DNA from: Halioxenophilus aromaticivorans
GTDB lineage: Bacteria; Pseudomonadota; Gammaproteobacteria; Pseudomonadales; Cellvibrionaceae
Direction: 5' to 3'
NCBI RefSeq assembly: GCF_042850945.1
Contig: NZ_AP031496.1
Coordinates: forward strand, 4,960,001 to 5,024,000
Length of the DNA stretch: 64,000 bases
A model generated the notes under the pieces. The model searched no databases. It saw nothing but the letters and a program-made list of their open reading frames with translations, and was not told the origin of the DNA. The position numbers and the translations under genes were made by a program. This document shows, in pieces, positions 1 to 9,028 of the stretch (position 1 is the stretch's first letter; the number at the start of each line of letters is the position of its first letter).

Positions 1-292
1 TACCATCAATAAACGCCCAAGGCGCGTTAGCTGAGAACTCCGGTGGCTGAATACTGGGTTCAAACAATTCCACCGCGTGTATGCCCAAGGCACGACAACC
101 GGCGATCATTTTATCGACGGTATCCCCCTCCGCTGGCAGCATGTCTCGGAAGCTGTATGTTTGAACGCCGAATACAGGGCCGCGATATTGGAAATCGGTG
201 CCGGCGTACAATTTGGCCATTGGTGTAAGCAGTAAAGCCGAGGCAAAGCCTTTAGTCGTGGAAGCCAACAGCGTTCTTCTATTTAGTTGCAT
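1..292 (-). CDS. Sugar phosphate isomerase/epimerase-like TIM-barrel protein (3' part outside the window)
   Basis: Only the first 97 codons are inside the window; the gene runs off the left edge. The start is the ATG at 290-292. The N-terminus carries NRRTLLAST followed by a hydrophobic stretch, which looks like a Tat- or Sec-type export signal ending near LYAG. The mature part begins with FGVQTYSFRDM and a segment around AVELFEP, a pattern typical of secreted xylose-isomerase-like TIM-barrel proteins (the AP-endonuclease 2 fold). Family members isomerise or epimerise sugars and related compounds, usually with a divalent metal, but the metal ligands lie beyond the window. It points the same way as the RidA gene 25 bp upstream and may be the last gene of that catabolic cluster. 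The family call is fairly safe; the substrate is unknown. Confidence 0.7.
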   Translation of the reverse strand, partial: MQLNRRTLLASTTKGFASALLLTPMAKLYAGTDFQYRGPVFGVQTYSFRDMLPAEGDTVDKMIAGCRALGIHAVELFEPSIQPPEFSANAPWAFIDG

Positions 293-317
293 ATAAATCT
301 CTTAATTTACTAAGGCT

Positions 318-722
318 CTATTTAATCTGTGCTGTTGCCTCAATCTCAATGAGCAATTCTGGTAACGCTAATGCTTGCACACCAATCAGCGTATTCGCCG
401 CCGGAGGTGCTCCCTCATAGAACTCCAAGATCGCACCACATACGGGCTCAAGCAGCGCTGGAGAGTGGCCCACGATATAGGTGCGTATACGTACAACGTC
501 GGCGGGCGTTGCGCCGGCAGTTTTAAGAACTTCTTTTAAATTGGCCAGTGCTTGCTTAGCCTGCGCAGCTACATCCCCAGCACCAACAAGCTCTCCCTCT
601 TTATTCCATGCCACTTGCCCAGCGCAATGGATGGTGCGAACGTCACTGGATTCAGTGGCATGAGAGAATCCAAAGTGTAAGCTTGGATACATTGTCTCCG
701 GGTTGATTACTTCTCGACTCAT
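318..722 (-). CDS. RidA (YjgF/YER057c/UK114) family protein
   Basis: This 134-residue protein matches the RidA family in length and motifs: a central HCAGQVAWN, a QAKQALANLKEVL helix with a following TYIV strand, and a C-terminal ALPELLIEIEATA. RidA trimers hydrolyse reactive enamines and imines made by PLP enzymes or amine/amino-acid oxidases. The usual signature has an arginine before the terminal V-E-I-E strand; here the position is read as A-L-P-E-L-L-I-E-I-E, so it may belong to one of the Rid subfamilies lacking archetypal imine deaminase activity. The start is set by GGAGA spaced eight bases from the ATG. It sits downstream of the VOC gene in the same orientation as the flavin dehydrogenase genes, whose imino products would suit a Rid protein. 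The role in that pathway is inferred. Confidence 0.85.
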   Translation of the reverse strand: MSREVINPETMYPSLHFGFSHATESSDVRTIHCAGQVAWNKEGELVGAGDVAAQAKQALANLKEVLKTAGATPADVVRIRTYIVGHSPALLEPVCGAILEFYEGAPPAANTLIGVQALALPELLIEIEATAQIK

Positions 723-812
723 TCAAATTCTCCATAAAAAATTAAAACACCAAAAATATGTTGCTGTTTGAAAGCTGCAAATTTCTGACAGCAAACAATC
801 GAATCACTAACA

Positions 813-1310
813 TCACAGATATTCGACCAGCTCCAACTGATGCCCAAACGGATCCAAAACATACCACGAGTTGCTATCTGGGCAGGGACCTCCCACAGAA
901 GCAATAGGCCCAGCCATCAGTTCACAACCCAGATTTTTTAGATGTGATAAGGCACTCTCCAGGTCCAACACTTTGATACAAATATGGCTAGCTCCAGTAT
1001 CACAATTGGCGGGCACCGCTCTGTTGGCATCACTCGGCTGGTCATACTGAAATAACTCCACCTTCAGATTTGCGAACAGCTGTACCATGGCGATGTGCAA
1101 CTTCGCGGCGGACACATTGACATGAGCCTCTGTCCAATCGCGGCCATCTTCTTGCCGCGGGATCTCAGCAGCATCGAATGGCCCCATCTGATAGATGACG
1201 GCAGCGCCGAAGGCCTTTTGGTAGAACTCCAGAGATTTCTCTATAGATGTAACGGTTATGGAAATGTGATCTGCGCCGGCATAAAGGTCTGAGACATTAA
1301 TATCAGGCAT
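813..1310 (-). CDS. VOC (glyoxalase/bleomycin resistance) superfamily protein
   Basis: The 165-residue protein has the two beta-alpha-beta-beta-beta modules of the vicinal oxygen chelate fold. Module one begins ADHISITVTSIEKSLEFYQ; module two contains GASHICIKVLDLESALSHL and ends WYVLDPFGHQLELVEYL, whose DPFGHQLELVE is the classic terminal VOC strand with a metal-ligand glutamate. The family includes lyases, isomerases, dioxygenases and epimerases, so no reaction can be named. GGGGAG precedes the ATG by a normal distance. It lies between the NSS transporter and RidA in the same direction and is probably part of the same degradation cluster. Confident family call, unknown substrate. Confidence 0.85.
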   Translation of the reverse strand: MPDINVSDLYAGADHISITVTSIEKSLEFYQKAFGAAVIYQMGPFDAAEIPRQEDGRDWTEAHVNVSAAKLHIAMVQLFANLKVELFQYDQPSDANRAVPANCDTGASHICIKVLDLESALSHLKNLGCELMAGPIASVGGPCPDSNSWYVLDPFGHQLELVEYL

Positions 1311-1370
1311 TGGAATCTCCCCACAGATTTTAAAATTTAGAGCGCGCCGAGTTAGACTGTTAAGCGCAAG

Positions 1371-2741
1371 TTAAAATAAATTGATTAGAAATACACTAGC
1401 GACCGCAATCGGCACTAAATAGCGTACTAACGAGTACCAAATGCCAAACCATGTATCGCTTACGGTGTTTAGCTGTGCTCTTACTTGATCTCTAGTCATC
1501 GCCCACCCAGCGAGCACTGCCACCAAAATCCCGCCAGCCGGCATTAAAATATTTGATACCAGATAATCTATTAGCCCAAACAAAGTTTTATCAGCAAAAA
1601 GCGGGAACATAGACAAAGGTTTAAAGTCGGCCCAAACATTGAATGAAAACACTGTCGCCAAACCAAGGATGAAGATAGCCAAAGCAGACAGCGCCGCCAA
1701 TACAGGCCGAGCGAGAGAAGTCGTTTCTTCAAGCCAAGCTACCAAGGTTTCCATGATGGTAATGGACGATGTCAGCGCGGCCATGGCTAACAACAAGAAG
1801 AATATTGGACCAAAAATTTCACCACCTGGCATTTGCCCAAAAGCGACGGGCAGTGTTTGAAAGATAAGACCAGGCCCACCGGCAGGTGAGAGATCGAATG
1901 CAAATACAATTGGAAAGATCGCGATACCCGACAATATGGCAACACCGCCGTCGGCCGCAGCAACAACCAAAGCCGCTCGCACCAGGGAAAATTCTTGCTT
2001 CATGTATGCGCCAATGGTCATCAATACGCCCAGGCCCACACCCAAAGAGAAAAATGCCTGGCCAACCGCCATCAAAATAACATTGGCGGAGAACTGCTCC
2101 AGGTTTGGCACAAACATAAATTTTAACGCCGAGACCAAGTCACCAGCGATAACGGCATACAGGACCAAAAGCAATAGAATGATAAACAACCCCGGTGTAA
2201 GCCACCTGAGCACACGCTCCAAACCAGACTTAACACCCAGCGCAACCACCAAAGCGGTCAGTACTAGAAATACTGCCTGAGAAGCCATTAACCGCACGGG
2301 GCTGGTCATTAGGTTTGCAAACAGCGAATTGGATTTGTCGGCATTCACCTCCTGTAACCCACCACTAACTGACTGAACAAAATAGTCCAGTGTCCAACCC
2401 GCTATAACGCAGTAAAAGCTAAGCGCTAAAAATACTCCCAGCGCCGCCATAAATCCGTAGTAACGCCAGTACTTGCTAATCCCCTGGTCACGCTTAAGCA
2501 CGGCCATGGTGCCAACCACGCTTTTACCGCCAGATCTGCCAATCAGCAGTTCGGCAATCAATGCAGGAATCGAGATGACAATCAATGCAATTACATAGAC
2601 AGCGATAAATAATCCACCACCATTTTCTCCGGCCACATAGGTAAACTTCCAAATATTGGATATTCCTACGGCGCTGCCGATCGCTGCGGCAAGAAACGCA
2701 AATTGTGAAGACCACTTTGTTGGGGATTGTGTAACTGTCAT
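1371..2741 (-). CDS. Sodium-dependent neurotransmitter:sodium symporter (NSS/SNF) family transporter
   Basis: A 456-residue, very hydrophobic protein with about eleven membrane segments. The family signature lies in the first helix: GSAVGISNIWKF, then GENGGG, matching the unwound TM1 of LeuT-type transporters that binds sodium and the substrate carboxylate. Bacterial members take up amino acids or related amines with sodium. The more usual wording is G-N-I-W-R-F, so S-N-I-W-K-F is a small deviation next to the extracellular gate. The ATG has only a weak ribosome-binding site. The gene lies 81 bp beyond the TonB receptor gene and reads the same way, so it could be the inner-membrane step for the compound the receptor brings across the outer membrane. 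Confidence 0.9.
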   Translation of the reverse strand: MTVTQSPTKWSSQFAFLAAAIGSAVGISNIWKFTYVAGENGGGLFIAVYVIALIVISIPALIAELLIGRSGGKSVVGTMAVLKRDQGISKYWRYYGFMAALGVFLALSFYCVIAGWTLDYFVQSVSGGLQEVNADKSNSLFANLMTSPVRLMASQAVFLVLTALVVALGVKSGLERVLRWLTPGLFIILLLLVLYAVIAGDLVSALKFMFVPNLEQFSANVILMAVGQAFFSLGVGLGVLMTIGAYMKQEFSLVRAALVVAAADGGVAILSGIAIFPIVFAFDLSPAGGPGLIFQTLPVAFGQMPGGEIFGPIFFLLLAMAALTSSITIMETLVAWLEETTSLARPVLAALSALAIFILGLATVFSFNVWADFKPLSMFPLFADKTLFGLIDYLVSNILMPAGGILVAVLAGWAMTRDQVRAQLNTVSDTWFGIWYSLVRYLVPIAVASVFLINLF

Positions 2742-2822
2742 AAAGAGTTTTAGCTCGAAAAATCGTGTAACAACCAGGTAAAAACACTGGCCACACCCTT
2801 CTAGCAGAGTGCGGCCTGGTTT

Positions 2823-5030
2823 TTAGTAGAATGATTTTTTAAATGATAGGATTAAGGTTCTTGGGTTATTGAATAAGTAGCCATCGGGATATACACCCGG
2901 TATTGTACGGAATACATCCGTCACCGTATCGTCGTTGAAAACATTGTTGACCGATAACGATGCCGACCAACTATCATCCTCCACTCCAGCTCGAAGATTC
3001 GCTAACGCATAGCTATCAAGCTCTAGGTAGGTAGAGGAATCTGGGCGTAGTTCAGTTTGACGTTCACCAACGTAGGCTAGGTCGCCACCGACAAACCCCA
3101 ACATGGTAGAGGTTCCCACCGCCCACTCGTAGCGGCCACTGAGCGAAAAGGTAGTCTCTGGCGTATAGGGTATTTTGTCGCCATCCACGCCGGAGCTTGG
3201 AATGGGATTATCTTCCGATAGCTCCGCTTGCAGAAGACTACCGCTAAAAGTTAGCGACAACCCATCCATTGGGTAGGCAGTAGCATCAAATTCGAAGCCG
3301 TAGATTTCCGCCGCGCCACCGTTACCACGATAAGGGAAAGACAATACCCCGTCCGTCGCCTGGTCTTGGATCTGAATATCAGACCAATCGATGTAGTACA
3401 CCGCTGTATTTAAAACTAACGCACCATTTAGAAAGGTATCCTTAAAACCGACTTCGAAATTATTAAGTGAGTCAGAGCCGTACCCTGCGGGTATTGTGAC
3501 ACCAGCCAGTTGTGCTGCGGTTTGATCGTTAGCACCACCGGACCGAAACCCTTGTGCCCACTGAAAGTAAGCCATATGGTCTTCGTTTATTTGGTAAGAG
3601 AGATTAAATTTTCCGATGATATCGTCTTCTTCGAAGCTCAATACGGGCCCTGGACCTGAACCAGCACCTCCGGACGCACCTTGTAGCGAAATACCTTGCT
3701 CATCATATTCGTAGTCAAACCAGCGCGCCCCTGCTGTCACAGTAATCTTATCGGTTAAGTCATAGCTTAGTTCAGCGAAAAGCGCAGACTCTTCCACTTC
3801 AGTCGCTACCGTGCGATCAAGAGAATAATAGCCGTCAGACATCATTACACCGCTAGCATTAGCCTGAACAATCGAACTGCGGAAAAAGCGTTCTTCCGAT
3901 TGCTTAAAGCCACCCACTAAAACCTGGAATGGGTCACTAAAATCGGATGCAAATCTAAGCTCGTAGGAGTCGACTTCTCGCGCCTTCGGCTGAGTAATCA
4001 CACTCCGGCCTTCGGTTAAATAATCCCAGCCAAAAACGTAGTCTAAATAAAACGAGGTATCTCGGCTAAAACGTGTGTCTCTTTTTAATTTAGATGTAGT
4101 TGCGGTAATCGTACCGACGTCAAGGTCATAATCAGCAGTTAAGTTGTACAAGCTCATGTCATCTTCAAAACCATTTTTGGTCAAATCGGCTTGTGCATAC
4201 TCTCTCAGCGCATTACCTAAATAGTCGTTTTCGTGATAGTAGGAAGGTCCGCCTGTTTCGGAATCCTGATTCATGGCCATGGCGTAAATGGAAAGGCGAT
4301 CTGTAGGCGTGTACAACAACGAGACTCGACCGGCCGATGTATCTTCATCGTTAACGTCGTCTGCTATTTGATTATCGATAAAACCTTCTCGCGCAAGTTT
4401 GTATCCAGCCACGCGCACAGCCAAAACGTCATCAATCAATGGCAAGTTGCCGGCGACTTCTATCTCATGGCCAAGGTCCGCGCCATCAGTGCTGCGCAAA
4501 CCGAATGTAACATCGGCAGACGGACCTTCGAAATCTGGCTTTTTAGTGATGTAACGGATTGTCCCGGAAAGAGAACTGGAACCAAAGGTAGTCCCCTGCG
4601 GGCCTTTAAGAACCTCAACGCGATCTATATCAAACAGTTTTAAATCGGGCTGGCGACCACCACCGTCTTGCGCATTCTCACCTGTAATAATAACCTCATC
4701 CATATACAGGCCGACTGTACCGGCACCTGTAGAATTCACACCACGGATAATATAACGCTTGTCCCCGGGGCCTTGGTCGAATACCGCTAGGCCTGGCACC
4801 ATACGAAAGAAATCACCAAAATCGGCAGCCCCCATACTTTCAAGAGCTTCACCGCCCAACGCCTGCACAGCGAATGGAATATCTTGAATACCGGCATCGC
4901 CTCGCTTAGTGGCAGTAAGAATAACCTCTTCCATCTGCCCTGAAGTCTCCGCGGCCACAGCAGAAGAACCCGCCATAAAAACTGTCGCTAATAACCAGGG
5001 CAATTGCTTTTGCTTCAAATTAATATGCAT
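2823..5030 (-). CDS. TonB-dependent receptor
   Basis: About 735 residues. The signal peptide ends near AVAA, followed by a TonB-box-like EEVILTATKR, a plug domain (IQDIPFAVQAL; YIIRGVNSTG; RVEVLKGPQGT) and a long beta-barrel ending in an aromatic residue. The plug's V-E-V-L-K-G-P-Q-G motif is diagnostic. Three in-frame starts exist (GTG, GTG, ATG); the ATG at 5028-5030 sits nine bases after GGAGAG and is preferred over the GTG six bases upstream. It belongs to the large class of receptors in marine gammaproteobacteria that import sugars, peptides or unknown organics rather than iron alone. With the NSS transporter downstream, an amino-acid-like or amine-containing ligand is plausible but not shown. 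Confidence 0.92.
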   Translation of the reverse strand: MHINLKQKQLPWLLATVFMAGSSAVAAETSGQMEEVILTATKRGDAGIQDIPFAVQALGGEALESMGAADFGDFFRMVPGLAVFDQGPGDKRYIIRGVNSTGAGTVGLYMDEVIITGENAQDGGGRQPDLKLFDIDRVEVLKGPQGTTFGSSSLSGTIRYITKKPDFEGPSADVTFGLRSTDGADLGHEIEVAGNLPLIDDVLAVRVAGYKLAREGFIDNQIADDVNDEDTSAGRVSLLYTPTDRLSIYAMAMNQDSETGGPSYYHENDYLGNALREYAQADLTKNGFEDDMSLYNLTADYDLDVGTITATTSKLKRDTRFSRDTSFYLDYVFGWDYLTEGRSVITQPKAREVDSYELRFASDFSDPFQVLVGGFKQSEERFFRSSIVQANASGVMMSDGYYSLDRTVATEVEESALFAELSYDLTDKITVTAGARWFDYEYDEQGISLQGASGGAGSGPGPVLSFEEDDIIGKFNLSYQINEDHMAYFQWAQGFRSGGANDQTAAQLAGVTIPAGYGSDSLNNFEVGFKDTFLNGALVLNTAVYYIDWSDIQIQDQATDGVLSFPYRGNGGAAEIYGFEFDATAYPMDGLSLTFSGSLLQAELSEDNPIPSSGVDGDKIPYTPETTFSLSGRYEWAVGTSTMLGFVGGDLAYVGERQTELRPDSSTYLELDSYALANLRAGVEDDSWSASLSVNNVFNDDTVTDVFRTIPGVYPDGYLFNNPRTLILSFKKSFY

Positions 5031-6008
5031 CACCACAAACTCTCCATTCCTAAAGTATTAGTATCAATGTCGCTAATCTCGTCGAGGCTTAAAAAACTGA
5101 TCAAGTTTTTAGCACCTCGCCTGTTGTCATCTACATTAACACCGGGGTAAAACTCATCAATAGCACAACATATCGATAATCTTTGCACTGAGCGCAAATT
5201 AAGGCGCAGTTTTGGATGCTCACAAAAAAATTTCATTAAATAATTACAAAACTGAGTTGCGGGGAGGGGATTTAAATTGGCGATCACCAAGAAAAGACAT
5301 TGAGTTATCGGAAATCTAGCAAATCAAAAGCGTGACGAAATAACCTAAAAATAGTTTTTAGGAAAAAAGCAATCGCTTACCGGTTCAAAGAATGGTATTC
5401 ACGACTGAAAACATCATTTAATCTCACTGTGCACGGCTCGAATCAACCGTAAACACCTTCAAAATTAAAAGCGGCTCACAAAAAGCAGCGCTAATATCAG
5501 CCCAAACAAATCTTATTTCTAATCTGGGGATTATTTCATTGTAACTTGCCAGCCATTGCACCACTTGCGTGCACGCAATCTTAGGAGGGGGACGTTCTTG
5601 TGCATCAAAATTTCCTACACATTCATTCAACATAAGATATAAGGCCGAAGTTGAATACGCTGTACCCATAACTTCACTATCGCCGCGGTTCGGTAATTGA
5701 TACAGCAAGATTTGTGCAAAAATGATTGGAATAGATGTTATTTGCGCATTAATAACTTTGAGAGGCTGGCCCACACAGTTTGTTGGGATGGTAGTCGCGT
5801 TATTTGGGAGAGCGAGTGAACCTAGTAATTACTTTCGACTGCCTTCAGCCTGTAACAGCACCGCAACGAGACTCAGTAGTTTGCTGCAGCTGGAATGCGG
5901 GAACTCGATCACTGAAGATACATCACGACACACTGATACTGAAAAATGGGCGGGCTATCGGCAAATACTTGGGGCCTTCGGCTATTGCGCCCTAAAAAGG
6001 ACAATTAA
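5031..6008. other. Long intergenic region without a convincing gene
   Basis: Nearly 1 kb between the receptor gene and the flavin dehydrogenase operon, both minus strand. The open frames here (for example a 116-codon frame at 5424-5774, minus) show no recognisable domain, signal peptide or convincing ribosome-binding site. The base composition is more AT-rich than the flanking genes. It must carry the receptor promoter and the 3' end of the dehydrogenase transcript; it could also hold the remains of a decayed gene. I see no tRNA, repeat array or strong terminator. Confidence 0.5.
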
Positions 6009-7496
6009 TTACTGCTCTAAAAATGCTTCGATAGAAATTGGCTTAGCAGGAAATTGAGCACTAAAATCACCGGTACTGGCCTCCGACCGATCATAACGTT
6101 CAGCTAATATCCTTTTTACTATCCGGTGGCAGTAACGCCCTTGGCACATTCCCATACCAGCACGAGAAAGTAATTTAAGAGAATTCACTGAAGTTGCCTG
6201 TGGGTTATCTTCCACAATTTGCAAAAATTCAGAAACCGAGACATTTTCACATTTACAGATTAGAGTATCGACTTGTTCGAGCTGATCGTAGGATTCTCCA
6301 CTTCGAGCAATCGCTTTAAGTACATTCGCAAACTCTAATTGCTTAGCTAGGTTTTTACGCACCTTTTTAGCTCGTCTACCAATTTCCTTGGCTAGGGTTC
6401 CCTCTGGACCTTCGCTCATTACTATCCCTAGCGCCGCCAGCGTACCTTCATCCATCGCTGCATCTGCGCCAGCCATCATCGTGATTTCACCGGCAACAAA
6501 TAGCCCTTTTTTTGAGCTTTCCTGCCATTCGTTATGCTTAACTAGATAACCGCCATTCTCCCGAGACCAAACGGTTTGCGCTCCCGCCTGTTTTGCCAAT
6601 TCACTAGATACCGAGAAATTGAAACAAAGCGCCAGACGATTAGCTGCAATTGTCTTCGTTATAAAAGGCGGAGCGTCCCCGGTACCATCTGACATATCTG
6701 CTCGCGCCGATCCCACCTGCCGTTTAAAGTCAACTTGCTCCAGCTCGTCGGCGCCTATAGCGCGTGTGACGATGGTCGAATGCCATATCGGAACTTTTGC
6801 GCGCATTAATACAAGTAGGCATTTAAATATATAGAGCAGCTTTTTAGGATAACGTAATACGGCCAAAGGAGACTTAAAAGCTGTTCCTAGAGCACGCCAG
6901 GATTGGGCAAAGGCCACTACCCCGACGCTGCCGCCAGCCTCAACAATTTGACTGGCAACAACTATCTGTAGAGGGTGCGTACCAGAGAACACAAAGCGAT
7001 CACCAGGCACAATAGATTGGCTCTTTATAAAAGCTTGCATACCACCAGCCATCATCACTCCGGGTGTATTCCAGCCAGGAAAAGCGATAGGCGCCTCATG
7101 ACAACCGGTGGCAAGCAAAACTTTTCGGCAAAGCTGTTCATGTATCCCGCGGCTCTTAGGGTCGGCAAGGTTTTGGTAAATTACAGTGAAAATATCACTG
7201 CCATCGGAGTCCTTTCCGGTTACTACCCCTTGAACTGTGACCCCCAGTCGCCATTGCAAAGATGCGTTTTTTTCTGCCCTGTGGACCAGGTCTCGCCCCG
7301 CTTTATAAAGTGATTCCTTGAGCCAGTTTTTGTTTTTGAAGCCACGTGGGGGTTGTCGGAAAATCTGGCCCCCGGCCGTAAGTTGTTCGTCGAATATGAC
7401 CACCGAGAAGCCGTACTGTGCCAGTGTTTCCGCCGCTGCTAAACCCGCAGGCCCGGCACCTATAATGCCAACATCCCTCGCTTGCAATTCCGTCAC
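6009..7496 (-). CDS. FAD/NAD(P)-binding oxidoreductase with BFD-like 2Fe-2S domain (HcnB-type subunit)
   Basis: A 495-residue flavoprotein. Residues 9-22 form a dinucleotide-binding loop (GIIGAGPAGLAAAE), followed by GGQIFRQPP, typical of the FAD subunit of HCN synthase, opine oxidase and D-hydroxyproline dehydrogenase. Near residue 130, LLATGCHEAPIAFPGW is the family's second flavin motif. The C-terminus has four cysteines, C414, C416, C451 and C456, in the C-x-C...C-x4-C pattern of a BFD-like iron-sulfur domain. The start is a GTG overlapping the TGA of the 2Fe-2S gene, so the two are translationally coupled. With the next two genes it should form a membrane-associated heterotrimer that oxidises an amine or amino acid. 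The substrate cannot be read from sequence; HCN synthase itself is less likely given the DapA-like neighbour. Confidence 0.88.
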   Translation of the reverse strand: MTELQARDVGIIGAGPAGLAAAETLAQYGFSVVIFDEQLTAGGQIFRQPPRGFKNKNWLKESLYKAGRDLVHRAEKNASLQWRLGVTVQGVVTGKDSDGSDIFTVIYQNLADPKSRGIHEQLCRKVLLATGCHEAPIAFPGWNTPGVMMAGGMQAFIKSQSIVPGDRFVFSGTHPLQIVVASQIVEAGGSVGVVAFAQSWRALGTAFKSPLAVLRYPKKLLYIFKCLLVLMRAKVPIWHSTIVTRAIGADELEQVDFKRQVGSARADMSDGTGDAPPFITKTIAANRLALCFNFSVSSELAKQAGAQTVWSRENGGYLVKHNEWQESSKKGLFVAGEITMMAGADAAMDEGTLAALGIVMSEGPEGTLAKEIGRRAKKVRKNLAKQLEFANVLKAIARSGESYDQLEQVDTLICKCENVSVSEFLQIVEDNPQATSVNSLKLLSRAGMGMCQGRYCHRIVKRILAERYDRSEASTGDFSAQFPAKPISIEAFLEQ

Positions 7497-7831
7497 GATT
7501 CACCAGCTACAGGTTTTACGTTCACGTTCGGTTTGATCTCCCTACCGGCCTTAATGTCCATACCTGCGGCCACGGGCGTCAAACACGACCGGACTGCACT
7601 ATAATTTTCCTCTCCGGGGTAGCGCACTTGCACTAAACATTCGTAGCAGGTTCCCATGTTGCAAAGTGGGGCACGCGGCTGGCCGAAGCGATTGATTTGG
7701 CTAATCAACTGATCGCAAATTAACAGAACGGCTGCTATAGACTCGTTTTCATGTGCGGTGACTGTGTCGCCATTCAGCGTTACTTGGATTTCAGGAGTAC
7801 GTGTTATATTGGTCGTGATACGCCAACTCAT
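7493..7831 (-). CDS. Small (2Fe-2S)-binding subunit (HcnA / SoxA-N-terminal type)
   Basis: The 112-residue protein is a short plant-type ferredoxin domain. C57, C62 and C65 (LCNMGTCYECLV) and C83 form the cluster-binding set. This is the small electron-transfer subunit in HcnABC, opine oxidase and D-hydroxyproline dehydrogenase complexes and corresponds to the N-terminus of heterotetrameric sarcosine oxidase alpha. It starts five bases after the stop of the DAO-type gene, and its TGA overlaps the GTG of the following flavoprotein gene by two bases, so all three subunits should be made together. It should pass electrons between the two flavin subunits. Confidence 0.88.
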   Translation of the reverse strand: MSWRITTNITRTPEIQVTLNGDTVTAHENESIAAVLLICDQLISQINRFGQPRAPLCNMGTCYECLVQVRYPGEENYSAVRSCLTPVAAGMDIKAGREIKPNVNVKPVAGES

Positions 7832-7836
7832 AGTTG

Positions 7837-9027
7837 CTATGCACCCATAAACATATTGATGTGTGAAAACCGATTAGGTGAGTAAGGCGCAATCAGCTCC
7901 GGCTCACGGCCGGTTAAAATCGATTCACTCAGTAATTTCGCGTAGATAGGCCCATAAGTGAAACCGGAGCCTCCCGCAGCAACATGCATACCCGGTGCCG
8001 CTTTAATGCCCCCAACCAATGGTAATTGATCCGCGGTGACGCCAGTAATCCCGGTCCAGGTCCGCAGCAAATTTAATTTCTTGAGAGCTGGAATGGTATT
8101 ACTGGCCACCCGCAAATTGGCTTTGAGTTGTGATAATTCTATATCAGCCTCACGCGCTACCGTTTTAGCGATACCATCACCTTTTAATCGAGAAGACCAA
8201 CCGCCACCAATAAGTACGTTACCATCGGCTACCTGTTTCAACGAGAGCTTTTGTCCCACATGTTGAATTAGGTAATTTAAAAATTTCGGAGTTGACTCGG
8301 TGACACTCATCATCAGAGGGACTGGAAAAATCGGGAGATGCACATTGGCCTTCAAGCCAAACTCGTGAGCCCAGGCTCCCGCCGCGTTTACGACATGCTC
8401 CACCACAACTGTTGAAGTGGTATTTTCTTTCTGCACCTGAAGATGCCATTTCCCAGAGCGTCTATCCACTCGCTGCACTAGTGACTCTACGCTAAAATCA
8501 ACCCCAAGCTCTGCAGCCGCACGAGAAAAAGCTGGCGTTAACAACCGCGGGTTACAGTGGCCTTCAAACTCGCAAAAAAGCGCTGCGTTTATACTGTCAC
8601 TTAAATAGGGCGCCTTTGCTAAAGTCTGATTTTTGTCCAGTAACGTTACCGCCAAACCGTATTTATTTTCTACTTCCGCTTTCCGCTCCAAGATAGAAAC
8701 CTGCTGTGACGTTTCGGCTAGCATCATCCCACCCGACATACCCAAGCCAATGTCAGCACCCAGCTCTTTATCCAGTGATTTCCATTGCTCGATGGCCGCC
8801 AGAGTTAATGGGATAAGATGTGGCAGTTGAGTATGCAGAGCCTCCTGATTTTGAATGAGTCGGTATTCGAGCTGAAAATGCAAAGAACCTGCGTTTCTAC
8901 CTGAGGCGCCGCTGTTGATCTGATCACGGTCAATAACCACAACTGATAGACCAGCCCGAGCGAGATAGTAAGCACAAGCACACCCTATTATGCCCGCACC
9001 TACAATCGCTACATCTGCCTTCTGCAT
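7837..9027 (-). CDS. DAO-type FAD-dependent oxidoreductase (HcnC-like catalytic subunit)
   Basis: A 396-residue protein of the D-amino-acid-oxidase fold. The N-terminal FAD loop VAIVGAGIIGCACAYYLARA is followed by SGASGRNAGS, the segment where related enzymes contact flavin, and GGSGFTYGPIYAKLL near the C-terminus closes the FAD site. Relatives include the beta subunit of sarcosine oxidase, HcnC, opine oxidase B and D-hydroxyproline dehydrogenase beta; these carry the substrate site and make imines from secondary or primary amines. It starts one base after the stop of the DapA-like gene. Likely substrates are a D-amino acid, N-substituted amino acid or opine. The gene order DAO, 2Fe-2S, FAD supports a heterotrimeric complex. 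Confidence 0.88.
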   Translation of the reverse strand: MQKADVAIVGAGIIGCACAYYLARAGLSVVVIDRDQINSGASGRNAGSLHFQLEYRLIQNQEALHTQLPHLIPLTLAAIEQWKSLDKELGADIGLGMSGGMMLAETSQQVSILERKAEVENKYGLAVTLLDKNQTLAKAPYLSDSINAALFCEFEGHCNPRLLTPAFSRAAAELGVDFSVESLVQRVDRRSGKWHLQVQKENTTSTVVVEHVVNAAGAWAHEFGLKANVHLPIFPVPLMMSVTESTPKFLNYLIQHVGQKLSLKQVADGNVLIGGGWSSRLKGDGIAKTVAREADIELSQLKANLRVASNTIPALKKLNLLRTWTGITGVTADQLPLVGGIKAAPGMHVAAGGSGFTYGPIYAKLLSESILTGREPELIAPYSPNRFSHINMFMGA

Positions 9028-9028
9028 T

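Noticed and set aside
5424..5774. A 116-codon minus-strand frame in the 5-6 kb gap
   Set aside because: No family resemblance and no ribosome-binding site; could be decayed coding sequence but cannot be supported.
6009..9027. True hydrogen cyanide synthase hcnABC
   Set aside because: The three-subunit form fits, but the order is C-A-B and the DapA-like, RidA and transporter neighbours suggest amino-acid or opine catabolism.
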